64,000 nucleotides of DNA from Shewanella loihica PV-4 (GTDB lineage Bacteria; Pseudomonadota; Gammaproteobacteria; Enterobacterales; Shewanellaceae). A program made the translations under genes and the position numbers. Within the stretch, counting starts at the first letter, position 1. Every line of letters begins with the position of its first letter. The stretch spans positions 4,092,001 to 4,156,000 of the forward strand of contig NC_009092.1 in NCBI RefSeq assembly GCF_000016065.1. Reading direction: 5' to 3'. Positions 1-10,604 of this stretch are shown here, piece after piece. The notes below the pieces were generated by a model. That model did no database searches, was not told where the DNA came from, and worked only from the letters and a program-made list of their open reading frames with translations.

Positions 1-193
1 GGTACAGCCCCTGCTCAGTGGAGAGCCAGGTATAGCCATACTCATCGAAGCTGATGTCGTTTACCGTGGCATTGTTGAGGCCGTCCCGCGCGCTAAAGAC
101 CCTCTGTACCAGATCGCCCGCTATACTTGGCGCGGTAAAGCCAATCATGAAAAGCAAACAGCCTAGTAAGCGTAACGCCTGGGTAAAACTCAT
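1..193 (-). CDS. N-terminus of a periplasmic beta-propeller sensor protein (partial)
   Basis: Reading leftward from an ATG at 193 the frame stays open to the window edge, giving 64 residues. The first 25 or so form a signal peptide (hydrophobic LLGCLLFMIGF, then APSIAG). The mature start contains DGLNNATVNDISFDEYGYTW followed by LSTEQGLY, which matches the two-component regulator propeller repeat (GL-x-N-x-V-x-x-I-x-x-D-x-x-G-x-x-W-x-x-T-x-x-GL). Proteins of this type carry a periplasmic sensing propeller, a membrane helix and a cytoplasmic GGDEF or histidine-kinase output; the output domain lies outside the window, so enzyme type is unknown. It is transcribed away from lpdA, beyond lpdA's terminator. 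Confidence 0.7.
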   Translation of the reverse strand, partial: MSFTQALRLLGCLLFMIGFTAPSIAGDLVQRVFSARDGLNNATVNDISFDEYGYTWLSTEQGLY

Positions 194-291
194 AGAGGAT
201 CCCATCTCAGACAGACAGCACAACGGGGTTGGGGCATAGCGCGAGAAACTTATTATTGTTACAAAAATATAATATATAAGTTAGCCAGCCA

Positions 292-320
292 AAAAAAAAG
301 CGCTCAATGAGCGCTTTTTC
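292..320 (-). terminator. Intrinsic terminator after lpdA
   Basis: A perfect 7-bp stem (AGCGCTC / GAGCGCT, 3-nt loop) is flanked by an A-run on the left and a T-run on the right, so it reads as a rho-independent terminator for lpdA and could act in both directions. Confidence 0.85.
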
Positions 321-335
321 GGATTTCAGAAGCAA

Positions 336-1763
336 TTACTTTTTCTTCTTTGCCTTAGGGTTAGGCAAATCGGTAATTGAACCTTCGTAGATCTCAGCCG
401 CTAGACCAACAGACTCATGCAGTGTTGGGTGAGCGTGGATGGTCAATGCCAGATCTTCGGCATCACAACCCATCTCGATAGCCAGACCGATCTCACCCAG
501 CAGCTCGCCACCATTAACACCCACGATAGCACCACCGATCACGCGATGAGTTTCCTTATCGAAGATCAGCTTAGTCATACCCTCTGAGCAATCAGAGGCG
601 ATTGCACGACCACTCGCCGCCCATGGGAAGCTTGCTGTCTCGTAAGCGATGCCTTGCTCTTTAGCTTCTTTCTCGGTCAGACCAACCCAAGCCACTTCAG
701 GATCTGTGTAGGCGATTGATGGGATCACCTTAGGATCGAAGTAGTGCTTCATGCCAGCAATCACCTCGGCAGCGACGTGGCCTTCATGCACACCTTTGTG
801 TGCCAGCATAGGCTGACCCACGATGTCACCGATAGCATAGATGTGTGGCACGTTGGTGCGCATCTGCTTGTCGACATTGATGAAACCGCGCTCATCGATG
901 TTTACGCCAGCCTTGTCGGCGTCGATCAGCTTGCCATTAGGTGTACGGCCAATAGCCACCAATACTGCGTCGTAACGCACTGGCTCGGTCGGTGCCTTCT
1001 TGCCTTCCATAGAGACATAGATACCGTCTTCTTTCGCTTCAACGGCAGTCACCTTGGTCTCAAGGATCAGGTTGAACTTGTTCTTGATCTTCTTGGTGTA
1101 GACGCGAACGATATCTTTATCGGCAGCAGGGATAACCTGGTCGAACATCTCAACCACGTCGATTTCACTACCCAGTGATGAGTAAACGGTACCCATCTCA
1201 AGACCGATAATACCGCCGCCCATGACCAGCAGCTTGCCAGGCACTTCTTTCAGCTCAAGCGCATCGGTCGAATCCCAGATGCGTGGATCTTCATGAGGAA
1301 TGAAAGGCAGTTGAATTGGACGAGAACCCGCAGCGATGATCGCTTGCTCGAAGTGAACCACTTTCACGCCGTCTTCGCCGGCAACTTCGATGGTGTTAGG
1401 ACCGGTGAACTTACCCAGGCCGTTAACCACGTTCACTTTACGCATCTTAGACATGCCGCCAAGACCGCCGGTCAGCTGGCTGATAACACTCTGCTTAAAC
1501 TCACGTAGCTTATCGAGATCGATCTGTGGCTCGCCAAATACCACACCGTGGTTTGAGATGGCCTTAGCTTCTTCGATCACCTTTGAAACGTGCAGCAGTG
1601 CCTTAGATGGGATACAACCCACGTTCAGACACACACCACCTAGGGTGCTGAAACGTTCTACGATAACAGTCTCCAGGCCTAAGTCGGCAGCACGGAATGC
1701 TGCTGAATAACCTGCAGGGCCTGCACCTAAAACCACTACCTGAGTTTTGATTTCGTTACTCAT
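336..1763 (-). CDS. lpdA: Dihydrolipoamide dehydrogenase (E3)
   Basis: FAD-dependent E3 subunit shared by the pyruvate and 2-oxoglutarate dehydrogenase complexes; it re-oxidises dihydrolipoyl groups and passes electrons to NAD+. The 475-residue protein shows the N-terminal dinucleotide-binding motif GAGPAGYSAA (about residue 14), the redox disulfide C45-LNVG-C50, a second nucleotide-binding fold around GGGIIGLEMG, and the C-terminal catalytic HAHPTLHE motif. The lysine-rich tail (KAKKKK) is typical of gammaproteobacterial E3. A GGA-type ribosome site precedes ATG. It lies downstream of aceF but is separated from it by a strong terminator and 153 bp, so it probably also has its own promoter, in keeping with its use by several complexes. 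Confidence 0.97.
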   Translation of the reverse strand: MSNEIKTQVVVLGAGPAGYSAAFRAADLGLETVIVERFSTLGGVCLNVGCIPSKALLHVSKVIEEAKAISNHGVVFGEPQIDLDKLREFKQSVISQLTGGLGGMSKMRKVNVVNGLGKFTGPNTIEVAGEDGVKVVHFEQAIIAAGSRPIQLPFIPHEDPRIWDSTDALELKEVPGKLLVMGGGIIGLEMGTVYSSLGSEIDVVEMFDQVIPAADKDIVRVYTKKIKNKFNLILETKVTAVEAKEDGIYVSMEGKKAPTEPVRYDAVLVAIGRTPNGKLIDADKAGVNIDERGFINVDKQMRTNVPHIYAIGDIVGQPMLAHKGVHEGHVAAEVIAGMKHYFDPKVIPSIAYTDPEVAWVGLTEKEAKEQGIAYETASFPWAASGRAIASDCSEGMTKLIFDKETHRVIGGAIVGVNGGELLGEIGLAIEMGCDAEDLALTIHAHPTLHESVGLAAEIYEGSITDLPNPKAKKKK

Positions 1764-1880
1764 GTTTTCCTCTATTCTTTCTCATTGTGTTGGGAGGAAT
1801 TCCGGCCCAACCCATTATGACGCCAGCTTTTTGAACGTTAGTTCTTGTAAGGTGGCCGCATTTTAACCTTTCAAGGAGTT

Positions 1881-1911
1881 AAACAAAAGGCTACTCATGG
1901 TGAGTAGCCTT
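1881..1911 (-). terminator. Intrinsic terminator between aceF and lpdA
   Basis: A perfect 11-bp stem (AAGGCTACTCA / TGAGTAGCCTT, 3-nt loop) followed on the minus strand by TTTTGTTT. It lies directly after the aceF stop, which is itself a triple in-frame stop (TAA TGA TGA). Confidence 0.88.
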
Positions 1912-1916
1912 CATCA

Positions 1917-3869
1917 TTACAAAATAAGTGTGCGTATGTCGGACAGCATACTTGACAGGGTCACGCTGAAGCGTGCCGCCATGGCGCCGTCGATCACACG
2001 GTGGTCGTAAGATAAAGAGAGCGGCAACATTAACTTAGGCTCGAACTCTTTACCATTCCACTTAGGTTTAATTTCAGACTTAGAAACCCCTAAGATCGCC
2101 ACGTCAGGATAGTTAACGATAGGCGTAAATGCCGTACCACCGATGCCACCCAGGCTAGAGATGGTGAAACAGCTACCCTGCATGTCGGCCGCTTTCAGCT
2201 TGCCGTCACGGGCCTTAACCGAGATCTCCATCAGTTCGGCCGACAGCTCTATGATGCCTTTCTTGTCGACATCACGAACCACAGGCACAACCAGACCGTT
2301 TGGCGTATCAACCGCCACACCAATATGGTAGTACTTCTTCTTGATCAGCGACTCACCGTCGGCGCTCAGGCTGGCGTTAAACACTGGGAACTGCTGCAGT
2401 GTCTTGGCAACCGCCTTCATCATGAAGACCAGAGGCGTGATCTTAACGCCAGTCTTCTGCTTGGCGGCAATCTCGTTTTGCTGCTTACGGAAGGCTTCCA
2501 TCTCTGTGATGTCGGCTTCGTCGAATTGAGTCACGTGTGGAATAGTGACCCAGTTACGGTGCAGGTTAGGTCCAGATATCTTCTGGATACGGCTCAGCGG
2601 CACTTCTTCCACTTCACCGAACTTAGCGAAATCAACCTTAGGCGCTGCAATCACCTGCAGCCCCCCCTCACCGGCGCCCACGCTAGTGGCCGCAGAGGCT
2701 TTAGGACGAGACAGTTCATACTTGATAAAGGCCTGAACGTCTTCCTTGAGAATACGTCCCTTAGGACCAGTACCAGTTACCTGAGTCAGGTCTGCACCAA
2801 ACTCGCGAGCCAGACGGCGAACCGCTGGCGAGGCGTGTACGGCACCGGTTACCGGCTTGCTACCGGCACTCGGGTGATGGGGCACAGGCGGCTTGCTCGC
2901 CGCAGGCGCTGGTGCGCTGGCTTGTGCAACTGGCGCAGGTGCTGCAGCGGCCGGAGCAGGAGCGGCAACAGGCGCACTCGACTGTGTCTCTATGGTCGCG
3001 ATGACGCTGCCCTGAGAAACCTTGTCGCCCACCTTAACGGTCACAGAAACCAGCTTACCGGCGAACGGTGCAGGGACTTCCATGGTGGCCTTGTCGGTTT
3101 CCAGGGTGATCAGGCCTTGGTCGGCCTCAATCACATCACCGGCCGCAACCAATACCTCGATAACATCGACGTCAGACGCATCGCCGATATCGGGCACGCT
3201 AATCTCTTTCACTTCGATGCTGGCAGCGGCCGCTGGCGCAGCCTCTGCGCTTGGTGCTGGAGCCGCGCTTGCCGCAGGAGCCGCAGCTTCACCGCCGCTC
3301 ACCTCAAGCATCAGAACCAGAGAGCCTTGAGAGACCTTGTCACCAACGGCCACTTTCATCTCTTTCACCACACCGGCTGCAGGTGCAGGTACTTCCATGG
3401 TCGCCTTGTCAGTTTCAAGCGTGATAAGCCCTGTGTCGACATTTATGCTGTCGCCCACGGCCACCAGCACTTCAATCACGTCGACATCTGAGGCATCGCC
3501 GATATCCGGCACTGTCACTTCAATCACTTGTGCAGAGGCTGGCGCTGAAGCAACAGGCGCTGCCGGAGCGGGTGCAGCTGGAGCGGCAACAGGTGCAGAT
3601 TCTGCTGGTGCAGGCTCGGCGGCCTGCGCCTCACCCGCTTCCATCATGGCGATAAGTGTACCTTCAGAGACGGTATCGCCCACGGCTACCTTAATCTCGG
3701 CAAGCTTACCGGCGAAAGGCGCAGGAATATCCATGGTCGCCTTGTCGCTTTCGACGGTAATGATCGATTCTTCGGCGGCGAGGGTATCGCCTACCGCAGC
3801 ACAGATCTCGATAACCTGTACTTCATCCCCACCGATATCGGGGACTAAAACTTCTTTTAATTCAGCCAT
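1917..3869 (-). CDS. aceF: Pyruvate dehydrogenase E2, dihydrolipoamide acetyltransferase
   Basis: Core subunit of the pyruvate dehydrogenase complex; its swinging lipoyl arms carry acetyl groups from E1 to CoA. The 650-residue protein has three N-terminal lipoyl domains, each with a lipoylated lysine in a DKATM motif (once as [10 protein letters not shown], twice as [10 protein letters not shown]), joined by Ala/Pro-rich linkers. A peripheral subunit-binding domain follows ([16 protein letters not shown] to [11 protein letters not shown]), then the acetyltransferase domain with catalytic SYDHRVIDG (His near residue 623). Three lipoyl domains is the E. coli number. It follows aceE by 11 bp, so the two are co-transcribed. 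Antisense open frames across this gene come from its Ala-rich composition. Confidence 0.97.
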   Translation of the reverse strand: MAELKEVLVPDIGGDEVQVIEICAAVGDTLAAEESIITVESDKATMDIPAPFAGKLAEIKVAVGDTVSEGTLIAMMEAGEAQAAEPAPAESAPVAAPAAPAPAAPVASAPASAQVIEVTVPDIGDASDVDVIEVLVAVGDSINVDTGLITLETDKATMEVPAPAAGVVKEMKVAVGDKVSQGSLVLMLEVSGGEAAAPAASAAPAPSAEAAPAAAASIEVKEISVPDIGDASDVDVIEVLVAAGDVIEADQGLITLETDKATMEVPAPFAGKLVSVTVKVGDKVSQGSVIATIETQSSAPVAAPAPAAAAPAPVAQASAPAPAASKPPVPHHPSAGSKPVTGAVHASPAVRRLAREFGADLTQVTGTGPKGRILKEDVQAFIKYELSRPKASAATSVGAGEGGLQVIAAPKVDFAKFGEVEEVPLSRIQKISGPNLHRNWVTIPHVTQFDEADITEMEAFRKQQNEIAAKQKTGVKITPLVFMMKAVAKTLQQFPVFNASLSADGESLIKKKYYHIGVAVDTPNGLVVPVVRDVDKKGIIELSAELMEISVKARDGKLKAADMQGSCFTISSLGGIGGTAFTPIVNYPDVAILGVSKSEIKPKWNGKEFEPKLMLPLSLSYDHRVIDGAMAARFSVTLSSMLSDIRTLIL

Positions 3870-3880
3870 GCTCTATCCCC

Positions 3881-6547
3881 TTACGCGAACTGTGGGTTGA
3901 TCTTGTCAACATCGATGCCGTACTCGGCAATTGCTTGCGAGAGTACTTCAACTGGCAACTCGTTGCGGTCAACCAGCGACTTCAGTGCGGCGATCACGAT
4001 GAACTTGGCATCCACTTCGAAGTGGTGACGCAGGTTCTCGCGGCTGTCACTGCGGCCGAAACCGTCGGTACCCAGCACCTTGTAATCGGTAGGAACATAG
4101 GCGCGTAGCTGCTCGCCATATATCTTCATATAGTCGGTGGCAACAACGGCTGGAGAATCGCTAGACAACACCTGGCTGATATAAGCCTGCTTAGGCGTTT
4201 CGGTTGGGTGCAGCATGTTGTAACGCTCTGCCGCCTGACCGTCGCGAGTCAGCTCGTTGAAGCTGGTCACGCTGAATACGTCTGACGAGATACCGAAGTC
4301 TTTCGCCAGCGCCTGCGCCGCCTTACGAACTTGTTCAAGGATGGTGCCACAGCCCATTAGCTGTACCTTACCCTTGCCGCTACCAGACACTGATTCCAGC
4401 TTGTAGATACCCTTGACGATACCTTCTTCGGCACCCTCTGGCATCTCAGGCTGAACATAGTTTTCATTCATCGTGGTCAGGTAGTAGAAGATATCTTCCT
4501 GGTTTTCGCCATACATGCGACGGATACCGTCTTGAACGATAACTGCAATCTCATAACCATAGGTCGGGTCGTAAGAGATACAGTTAGGAATAGTGTTAGC
4601 CAATACGTGGCTGTGACCATCCTGGTGCTGCAGACCTTCGCCGTTCAGGGTAGTACGGCCTGACGTGCCACCAACCATGAAGCCACGAGCACGCATATCA
4701 CCTGCCGCCCATGCCATGTCGCCGATACGTTGGAAACCAAACATAGAGTAGTAGATGTAGAATGGGATCATTGGCGTATCGTTAACCGAGTAGCTGGTCG
4801 CCGCTGACACCCAAGAAGACATGGCGCCTAGCTCGTTGATACCCTCTTGCAGTACCTGGCCCGACTTGTCTTCGCGGTAGTAAGCCACCTGATCCGAGTC
4901 TTGTGGTACGTACTTTTGTCCTTCGTGAGCATAGATACCCACCTGACGGAACAGACCTTCCATACCGAAGGTACGCGCCTCATCCGGGATGATAGGGACA
5001 ATGTTCTTACCTATCTTCTTATCTTTCAGCAGCGCAGTCAGAATACGGACGAACGCCATTGTGCTTGAGATCTCACGACCGTTAGAGCCCTTGAGGATAG
5101 AGTCGAAGATCTTCAGTGAAGGCACTTCGAGGTCTTCACTGAACTTCTGACGGCGAGCAGGCATAGAACCGTGCAGCGCGGCGCGGCGTTCCTGAAGGTA
5201 CTTCACCTCTTCCGAATCTGGACCTGGGTGATAGAAAGGGATCTCTTCTAGCTTGTCGTCAGGGATAGGGATATTGAAGCGATCGCGGAAGTAACGTACG
5301 GCGCTGATGTCCATCTTCTTAACGTTGTGCGCGATGTTCTTACCTTCACCGGCATCACCAAGACCATAACCTTTAACTGTCTTAGCCAGGATTACGGTTG
5401 GACGACCCTTAGTGTTCTTAGCGTGTTGCAGCGCGGCATAGATCTTCACTGGATCGTGACCACCACGGTTGAGGCGCCAGATGTCGTCGTCAGACATGTT
5501 AGCAACCATCTCGGCCGTTTCAGGGTACTTACCGAAGAAGTGCTCACGGGTATAAGCGCCACCTTTGGCCTTACAGTTTTGGTATTCGCCGTCGACGGTT
5601 TCTTCCATCAGCTGCAGCAGCTTACCGCTGGTGTCGCGAGCCAATAGCGGATCCCAGTAGCGACCCCAGATGACCTTAGCCACTTCCCAGCCAGCGCCGC
5701 GGAATTCGCCTTCAAGCTCTTGAATGATCTTGCCGTTACCACGTACAGGACCATCTAGACGCTGCAGGTTACAGTTAACGATGAAGACCAGGTTGTCCAG
5801 CTCTTCACGAGCGGCCAGACCGATAGCACCTAGCGTTTCTGGCTCGTCACACTCACCATCACCCAAGAAGCAGTATACGGTTTGCTCAGAACAATCTTTC
5901 AGACCACGGTCGGTCAGGTATTTCAGGAAACGTGCCTGATAGATAGCCTGGATAGGACCCAGACCCATAGAAACTGTTGGGAACTGCCAGTAGTCAGGCA
6001 TCAACTTAGGGTGCGGGTAAGATGATAGACCCTTGCCGTCCACTTCCTGACGGAAGTTAGCCAGTTGATCTTCGGTCAGGCGACCTTCGAGGAAAGAGCG
6101 CGCATAGATACCAGGAGCGATATGACCCTGGAAGTAAACCAGGTCACCACCATCCTTCTCGTTTGGCGCACGGAAGAAGTGGTTGAAGCAAACATCGTAA
6201 ATGGTTGCACTAGAGGCGAAACTGGAAATGTGGCCACCCAGCTCAAGATCTTTCTTCGAACCACGCAGTACCATGGCCAAGGCGTTCCAACGAATGATGG
6301 CGCGAATGCGACGCTCCATCTCTTGGTTACCTGGCATATGAGGTTCCTGACCGGCAGGAATCGTGTTGAGGTAGGCGGTGGTCGCCTTATAAGGCAGATG
6401 TGTACCGTTACGACGAGCCTTGTCGATTAGTTTCTCAAGAAGAAAATGAGCACGTTCCGGACCTTCTTGCTCTAATACGGCTTGTAATGAATCGACCCAC
6501 TCTTGAGTCTCTAACGGATCTAAATCTTGCAGCATATGTTCAGACAT
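3881..6547 (-). CDS. aceE: Pyruvate dehydrogenase E1 component
   Basis: Thiamine-diphosphate enzyme that decarboxylates pyruvate and acetylates the E2 lipoyl groups. Homodimeric gammaproteobacterial E1 type, 888 residues (E. coli 887). The ThDP/Mg motif is visible as GDGECDEPE followed about 30 residues later by NCNLQ. I start it at the ATG encoding MSEHMLQDLD: an AAGGA ribosome site lies just upstream and the length then matches E. coli. An upstream in-frame ATG would add eight residues (MYIGKDCE) that include that ribosome site. Its own regulator gene pdhR lies 69 bp upstream in the same direction, so pdhR-aceE-aceF probably form one transcript. Confidence 0.97.
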   Translation of the reverse strand: MSEHMLQDLDPLETQEWVDSLQAVLEQEGPERAHFLLEKLIDKARRNGTHLPYKATTAYLNTIPAGQEPHMPGNQEMERRIRAIIRWNALAMVLRGSKKDLELGGHISSFASSATIYDVCFNHFFRAPNEKDGGDLVYFQGHIAPGIYARSFLEGRLTEDQLANFRQEVDGKGLSSYPHPKLMPDYWQFPTVSMGLGPIQAIYQARFLKYLTDRGLKDCSEQTVYCFLGDGECDEPETLGAIGLAAREELDNLVFIVNCNLQRLDGPVRGNGKIIQELEGEFRGAGWEVAKVIWGRYWDPLLARDTSGKLLQLMEETVDGEYQNCKAKGGAYTREHFFGKYPETAEMVANMSDDDIWRLNRGGHDPVKIYAALQHAKNTKGRPTVILAKTVKGYGLGDAGEGKNIAHNVKKMDISAVRYFRDRFNIPIPDDKLEEIPFYHPGPDSEEVKYLQERRAALHGSMPARRQKFSEDLEVPSLKIFDSILKGSNGREISSTMAFVRILTALLKDKKIGKNIVPIIPDEARTFGMEGLFRQVGIYAHEGQKYVPQDSDQVAYYREDKSGQVLQEGINELGAMSSWVSAATSYSVNDTPMIPFYIYYSMFGFQRIGDMAWAAGDMRARGFMVGGTSGRTTLNGEGLQHQDGHSHVLANTIPNCISYDPTYGYEIAVIVQDGIRRMYGENQEDIFYYLTTMNENYVQPEMPEGAEEGIVKGIYKLESVSGSGKGKVQLMGCGTILEQVRKAAQALAKDFGISSDVFSVTSFNELTRDGQAAERYNMLHPTETPKQAYISQVLSSDSPAVVATDYMKIYGEQLRAYVPTDYKVLGTDGFGRSDSRENLRHHFEVDAKFIVIAALKSLVDRNELPVEVLSQAIAEYGIDVDKINPQFA

Positions 6548-6616
6548 TTCGCAGTCCTTCCCTATATACATTAATTGTATGAATTGAATAATAAAAAGTG
6601 GCAGCTAGACCTAAGC

Positions 6617-7369
6617 CTACGCGCCACTCTTCAAACGGCGCAGACTACGCTGCAACCGGCTATCTTCTTCCCTCACAGACAACATCACTTCCTCAATGTA
6701 GCTTAGATGCTCGTTTGAGGCTTCTCTTGCGGCTTCGGGATCACGGCGCACGATGGCGGCAAGAAGATCTTGCCTATGCTCGTTCGCCATTTTAGAGGCA
6801 TCAGCTCTGCGCTTTAGCAACTCTAGGTTTTGCGCCACATTCTTATGCAGCACGGGAGATAAACTCAGTACCAAGTGCAGCATAGCCACGTTGTGAGAGG
6901 CCTCGGCAATGGCGCGATAAAAACACACGATCGCCTCTGCCTTCGCCTCGATGTCAGACGCAGCTTCTACCGCTTGGATTTTTTCTTTGATGTTTTGCAT
7001 GTCGGCATCGGTACCCCGAAGTGCCGCAAAGTAAGCCATCATGCCTTCAGTGGCGTGACGAAACTCGAGAAGATCATACTGACTCTCGGAATCGCTGTGC
7101 ATCAGCTCCACAATAGGATCGGCAAGACTCTGCCAAAGTTGCTCTTTGACATAGGTACCACCGCCTTGACGACGCAGCAGCAAGCCTTTTGCTTCTAACT
7201 TTTGAATTGCTTCACGAAGAGATGGTCGAGAGACTTCGAATTGCAGTGCCAATTCACGCTCTGGTGGTAATTTCTGACCCGGTTGCAGACTCCCCTCCAG
7301 GATCATCTGCTCCAGCTGATTCATGATCACGTCAGAAATTTTTGGCTGGTTGATTTTGCTATAAGCCAT
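6617..7369 (-). CDS. pdhR: Pyruvate-responsive repressor PdhR
   Basis: GntR-family (FadR subgroup) transcriptional repressor that releases DNA when pyruvate binds. 250 residues. The N-terminal winged helix contains PGQKLPPERELA and VSRPSLREAIQKLEAKGLL, nearly identical to E. coli PdhR; the C-terminal helical domain binds the ligand. The start MAYSKINQPKISDVI aligns with E. coli PdhR. Its position at the head of aceE-aceF and the palindromic operator over its own promoter fit autoregulation and control of the pyruvate dehydrogenase genes. The aroP gene present between ampE and pdhR in E. coli is absent here. Confidence 0.95.
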   Translation of the reverse strand: MAYSKINQPKISDVIMNQLEQMILEGSLQPGQKLPPERELALQFEVSRPSLREAIQKLEAKGLLLRRQGGGTYVKEQLWQSLADPIVELMHSDSESQYDLLEFRHATEGMMAYFAALRGTDADMQNIKEKIQAVEAASDIEAKAEAIVCFYRAIAEASHNVAMLHLVLSLSPVLHKNVAQNLELLKRRADASKMANEHRQDLLAAIVRRDPEAAREASNEHLSYIEEVMLSVREEDSRLQRSLRRLKSGA

Positions 7370-7391
7370 ATGGCCCTCAGCTCCTATTGTA

Positions 7392-7433
7392 AATTGGTCT
7401 TACCAATTTAATTGACTGAGCGCACTTTATCAA
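7392..7433 (-). promoter_or_regulatory. pdhR promoter with PdhR operator
   Basis: The perfect inverted repeat AATTGGT-CTT-ACCAATT (7392-7408) matches the PdhR-box consensus AATTGGTnnnACCAATT. On the minus strand a sigma70-like promoter has -35 TTGATA (7428-7433), a 17-bp spacer and -10 TAAATT (7405-7410), so the operator covers the -10 and start region, a repressing position. Confidence 0.85.
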
Positions 7434-7607
7434 ATCACATTTCAGATGTCCAGTTCGTGATCTGCTTCATGTAAACTCACGATTTGTGAGAATAGCTTAT
7501 ATTTATGATTAAGGGGTCTGACCATTGCTCCAAGCACCTAGAGTTGGCATTAAGCAGAAGCAAGGAGGCGAGTCAGGCGCTAAATAGCCACCGGTCTCGC
7601 CCAGTCC

Positions 7608-8459
7608 CTACACTACCACCCCGAAGATCGTCAGCAAAGAGAGACCGATCACGAGTAAGATAAAGTTTCGCTTACTCAACTGTAGCAAAGAGATGGTCGA
7701 TTGGACGCAAATTGGTGTAGGTGAATTAAATTCAACTGTCTCTGCCGCCAAGGCAACCTCGGAAATCACATCTCGCGCAGGACAGCGCCAGCATAGTGCC
7801 TGCTGCCGCCAACGGCTAAATGCCAGCGAAAAGTGGCCACTGAGTACGTAACCCAGCGCGATCAAGCGGCTCGGCAGCCAATCTAGTAGCATCAAGGCGG
7901 TATCCACTAAGGGAAGATCCGCGCCTCGGCTCTTGGCATCGTCTGAGAAATAACGCACGGTACAATAAAGTACGGCACCGGCCGGTCCGAAGAAGATAAG
8001 GTATAAGGCCACGGCACCATAGAAACGGTAGTTAAGCCAGGCAACGGTTTGCCCGACCTTCTCGCCAAGATCCTGCTCGGAAACGGCATTGAGTGACACA
8101 TAGGGATCGAGCTCATCGGCAAAATGGTAACAAGCCTGGGCATCGCCGCGGCAGGCTGCCTGTATATACTGTTTGAAGACCTGACGCTGTTTGAGATGAC
8201 TAAAACAGAGAATCGACACCCCAACCCAGAGCCCAAGGCTCAACAGCCCCCAAAACATGCCGGCCACGAACCAGGCCAGCACCTGCACAGCTATCGCTGG
8301 CAGAATCAACGCAATCGCCATCATAAGGTCATTGGTTAGCTGCTTGCGACCAAAGAAACTCTTGGCATACAAGGCTAATAGGGTTTCTAGCTGCCATGCC
8401 TGGGGTAATAGCTTGAGGCGCTCAATCATGATCGCCAACAATAAGGAAAACAGTGCCAT
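7608..8459 (-). CDS. ampE: AmpE-type inner-membrane protein
   Basis: AmpE family (CobD/CbiB-related membrane fold), the partner gene of ampD in enterobacteria, with a disputed sensory role in beta-lactamase induction. 283 residues from the ATG encoding MALFSLLLAIMIERLK, which matches the start and length of E. coli AmpE (284). A strong purine-rich ribosome site precedes this ATG; an in-frame ATG 45 bp upstream lacks support. Several hydrophobic segments are visible (near the start, about 60-90, 150-175, 195-215 and the C-terminal end). It follows ampD by 62 bp on the same strand. Confidence 0.9.
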   Translation of the reverse strand: MALFSLLLAIMIERLKLLPQAWQLETLLALYAKSFFGRKQLTNDLMMAIALILPAIAVQVLAWFVAGMFWGLLSLGLWVGVSILCFSHLKQRQVFKQYIQAACRGDAQACYHFADELDPYVSLNAVSEQDLGEKVGQTVAWLNYRFYGAVALYLIFFGPAGAVLYCTVRYFSDDAKSRGADLPLVDTALMLLDWLPSRLIALGYVLSGHFSLAFSRWRQQALCWRCPARDVISEVALAAETVEFNSPTPICVQSTISLLQLSKRNFILLVIGLSLLTIFGVVV

Positions 8460-8521
8460 CTTACTCCCCTCTCCCTTCCATCTGATTATTTTACTTTTGG
8501 TCAATGAAACTATTGAGTAGC

Positions 8522-9067
8522 TTAGCCAGTCACTAGGCTGACGCGATATCTGTGCCAGTCGAAACTCTCACCCGGATCTGTCTTACGCCCTGGCGCGATG
8601 TCACTGTGCCCGACGATAAGATTTCTATTGAGCATAGGATATGCGTCAAACAAGACCAAGGTTAATTGCGTGAGCCGCTCATACTGCTCGTCGGTATAGG
8701 CGAGGCTATCTGTTCCTTCAAGCTCTATACCTATGGCAAAGTCGTTACAACCCGTTCGCCCTGCAAACGAGGAAACGCCTGCGTGCCAGGCGCGATCATC
8801 ACAGCTAACATACTGCACCAACTCGCCGTCTCGCCGGATCAAAAAATGTGCCGACACCTCTAACCCTTGTAGGTCGCAAAAACTTTCATCGGCCTGAATA
8901 TCCAAACAACCTTGAAAAAGCTGATCGATATAGGGCAAGCCAAACTGCCCGGCAGGCAGGCTAATGTTGTGGATCACCAGCAGGCTCACCTCATCATCTG
9001 GACGGGCATTAAAATGTGGCGAGACACATTGTCGACACTCTCGAATCCAACCTTTATGCAATGTCAT
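8522..9067 (-). CDS. ampD: 1,6-anhydro-N-acetylmuramyl-L-alanine amidase
   Basis: Cytoplasmic zinc amidase that removes the peptide from anhydromuropeptides during peptidoglycan recycling; its loss raises AmpR-activating ligand. The 181-residue protein has the Amidase_2 fold signatures VIHNISLPAGQFG (first zinc His) and VGHSDIAPGRKTDPG (second His and the Asp ligand). I start at the ATG for MTLHKGW, which aligns residue for residue with E. coli MLLEEGW. A GGAGGT lies 19 bp upstream, better spaced for an in-frame GTG nine bases earlier (MANMTLHKGW), so a 184-residue form is possible. Confidence 0.93.
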   Translation of the reverse strand: MTLHKGWIRECRQCVSPHFNARPDDEVSLLVIHNISLPAGQFGLPYIDQLFQGCLDIQADESFCDLQGLEVSAHFLIRRDGELVQYVSCDDRAWHAGVSSFAGRTGCNDFAIGIELEGTDSLAYTDEQYERLTQLTLVLFDAYPMLNRNLIVGHSDIAPGRKTDPGESFDWHRYRVSLVTG

Positions 9068-9277
9068 GTTAGCCACAGACCAATCTACCTCCAAACAATA
9101 TCAAGCCGTTAGCACTTTAACCCAATTCGGATAATAGCTGCCAGTCACACGAGACCAATGATTACAAATCGGCACAAATTGCGTCTATCTTCACCGCGTA
9201 GCGCTAAATATCCCTGCTTTTTCAATCAGGGATTTGTTACTATTAACGGCATATAGCTAAGTGCTCGCAGCCTTTGA

Positions 9278-10234
<957 letters not shown>

Positions 10235-10268
10235 TTTAGAGTCGCTATAACCTGAACGACTATTACCA

Positions 10269-10307
10269 GCTGTCAGTCTGATCACCAACCAGACTGGCAG
10301 CAACATT
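10269..10307 (+). terminator. Probable terminator after nadC
   Basis: Stem GCTGTCAGTCTG / CAGACTGGCAGC (12 bp including one G-U pair, 9-nt loop) 35 bp after the nadC stop. The following AACATTTTA is a weak T-run, so termination may be partial. Confidence 0.5.
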
Positions 10308-10521
10308 TTAGCAACAAACAATCTTCTTAATTACTATTGTTCAAAAACCAATCGCCCGATAAACACTATGAGCGCAGCTAAAAATTTGACACTGTTGCGA
10401 TGAGTGCCAATTTTTCGGTCAAAGTCATAATTACGCTATAACTTTTTTTACAAAAAAAAATTTTATTAGACAAATTCACCATCAAATTAGTACTTTGATG
10501 CGATTTACGGTTCCCTTTTTG

Positions 10522-10604
10522 TTAACTTTGTACTAACTTTGGCTATAGGCGAGATGGCCCTTTCGGCCAGCTTACCATGAAGGTAAACCGACTTAGTAAG
10601 TCGG
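10522..10604 (+). ncRNA. Candidate structured leader or small RNA: three tandem hairpins
   Basis: Three hairpins follow one another almost without spacing: TGGCC/GGCCA (10555-10569), TTACC/GGTAA (10572-10586) and CCGACTT/AAGTCGG (10588-10604). A promoter-like TTAACT, 16-bp spacer, TATAGG (10522-10549) would start transcription at the foot of the first hairpin. GGTAAACC leading into a stem closed by CC/GG loosely recalls part of the c-di-GMP-I (GEMM) riboswitch, but the other conserved GEMM blocks are not seen. pilA begins 537 bp downstream. Function unknown. Confidence 0.35.

Noticed and set aside
2325..3900. Long antisense open frames across aceF, including one of 388 codons
   Set aside because: They mirror the repeated lipoyl domains and Ala/Pro-rich linkers of aceF, have no ribosome sites, and resemble no family.
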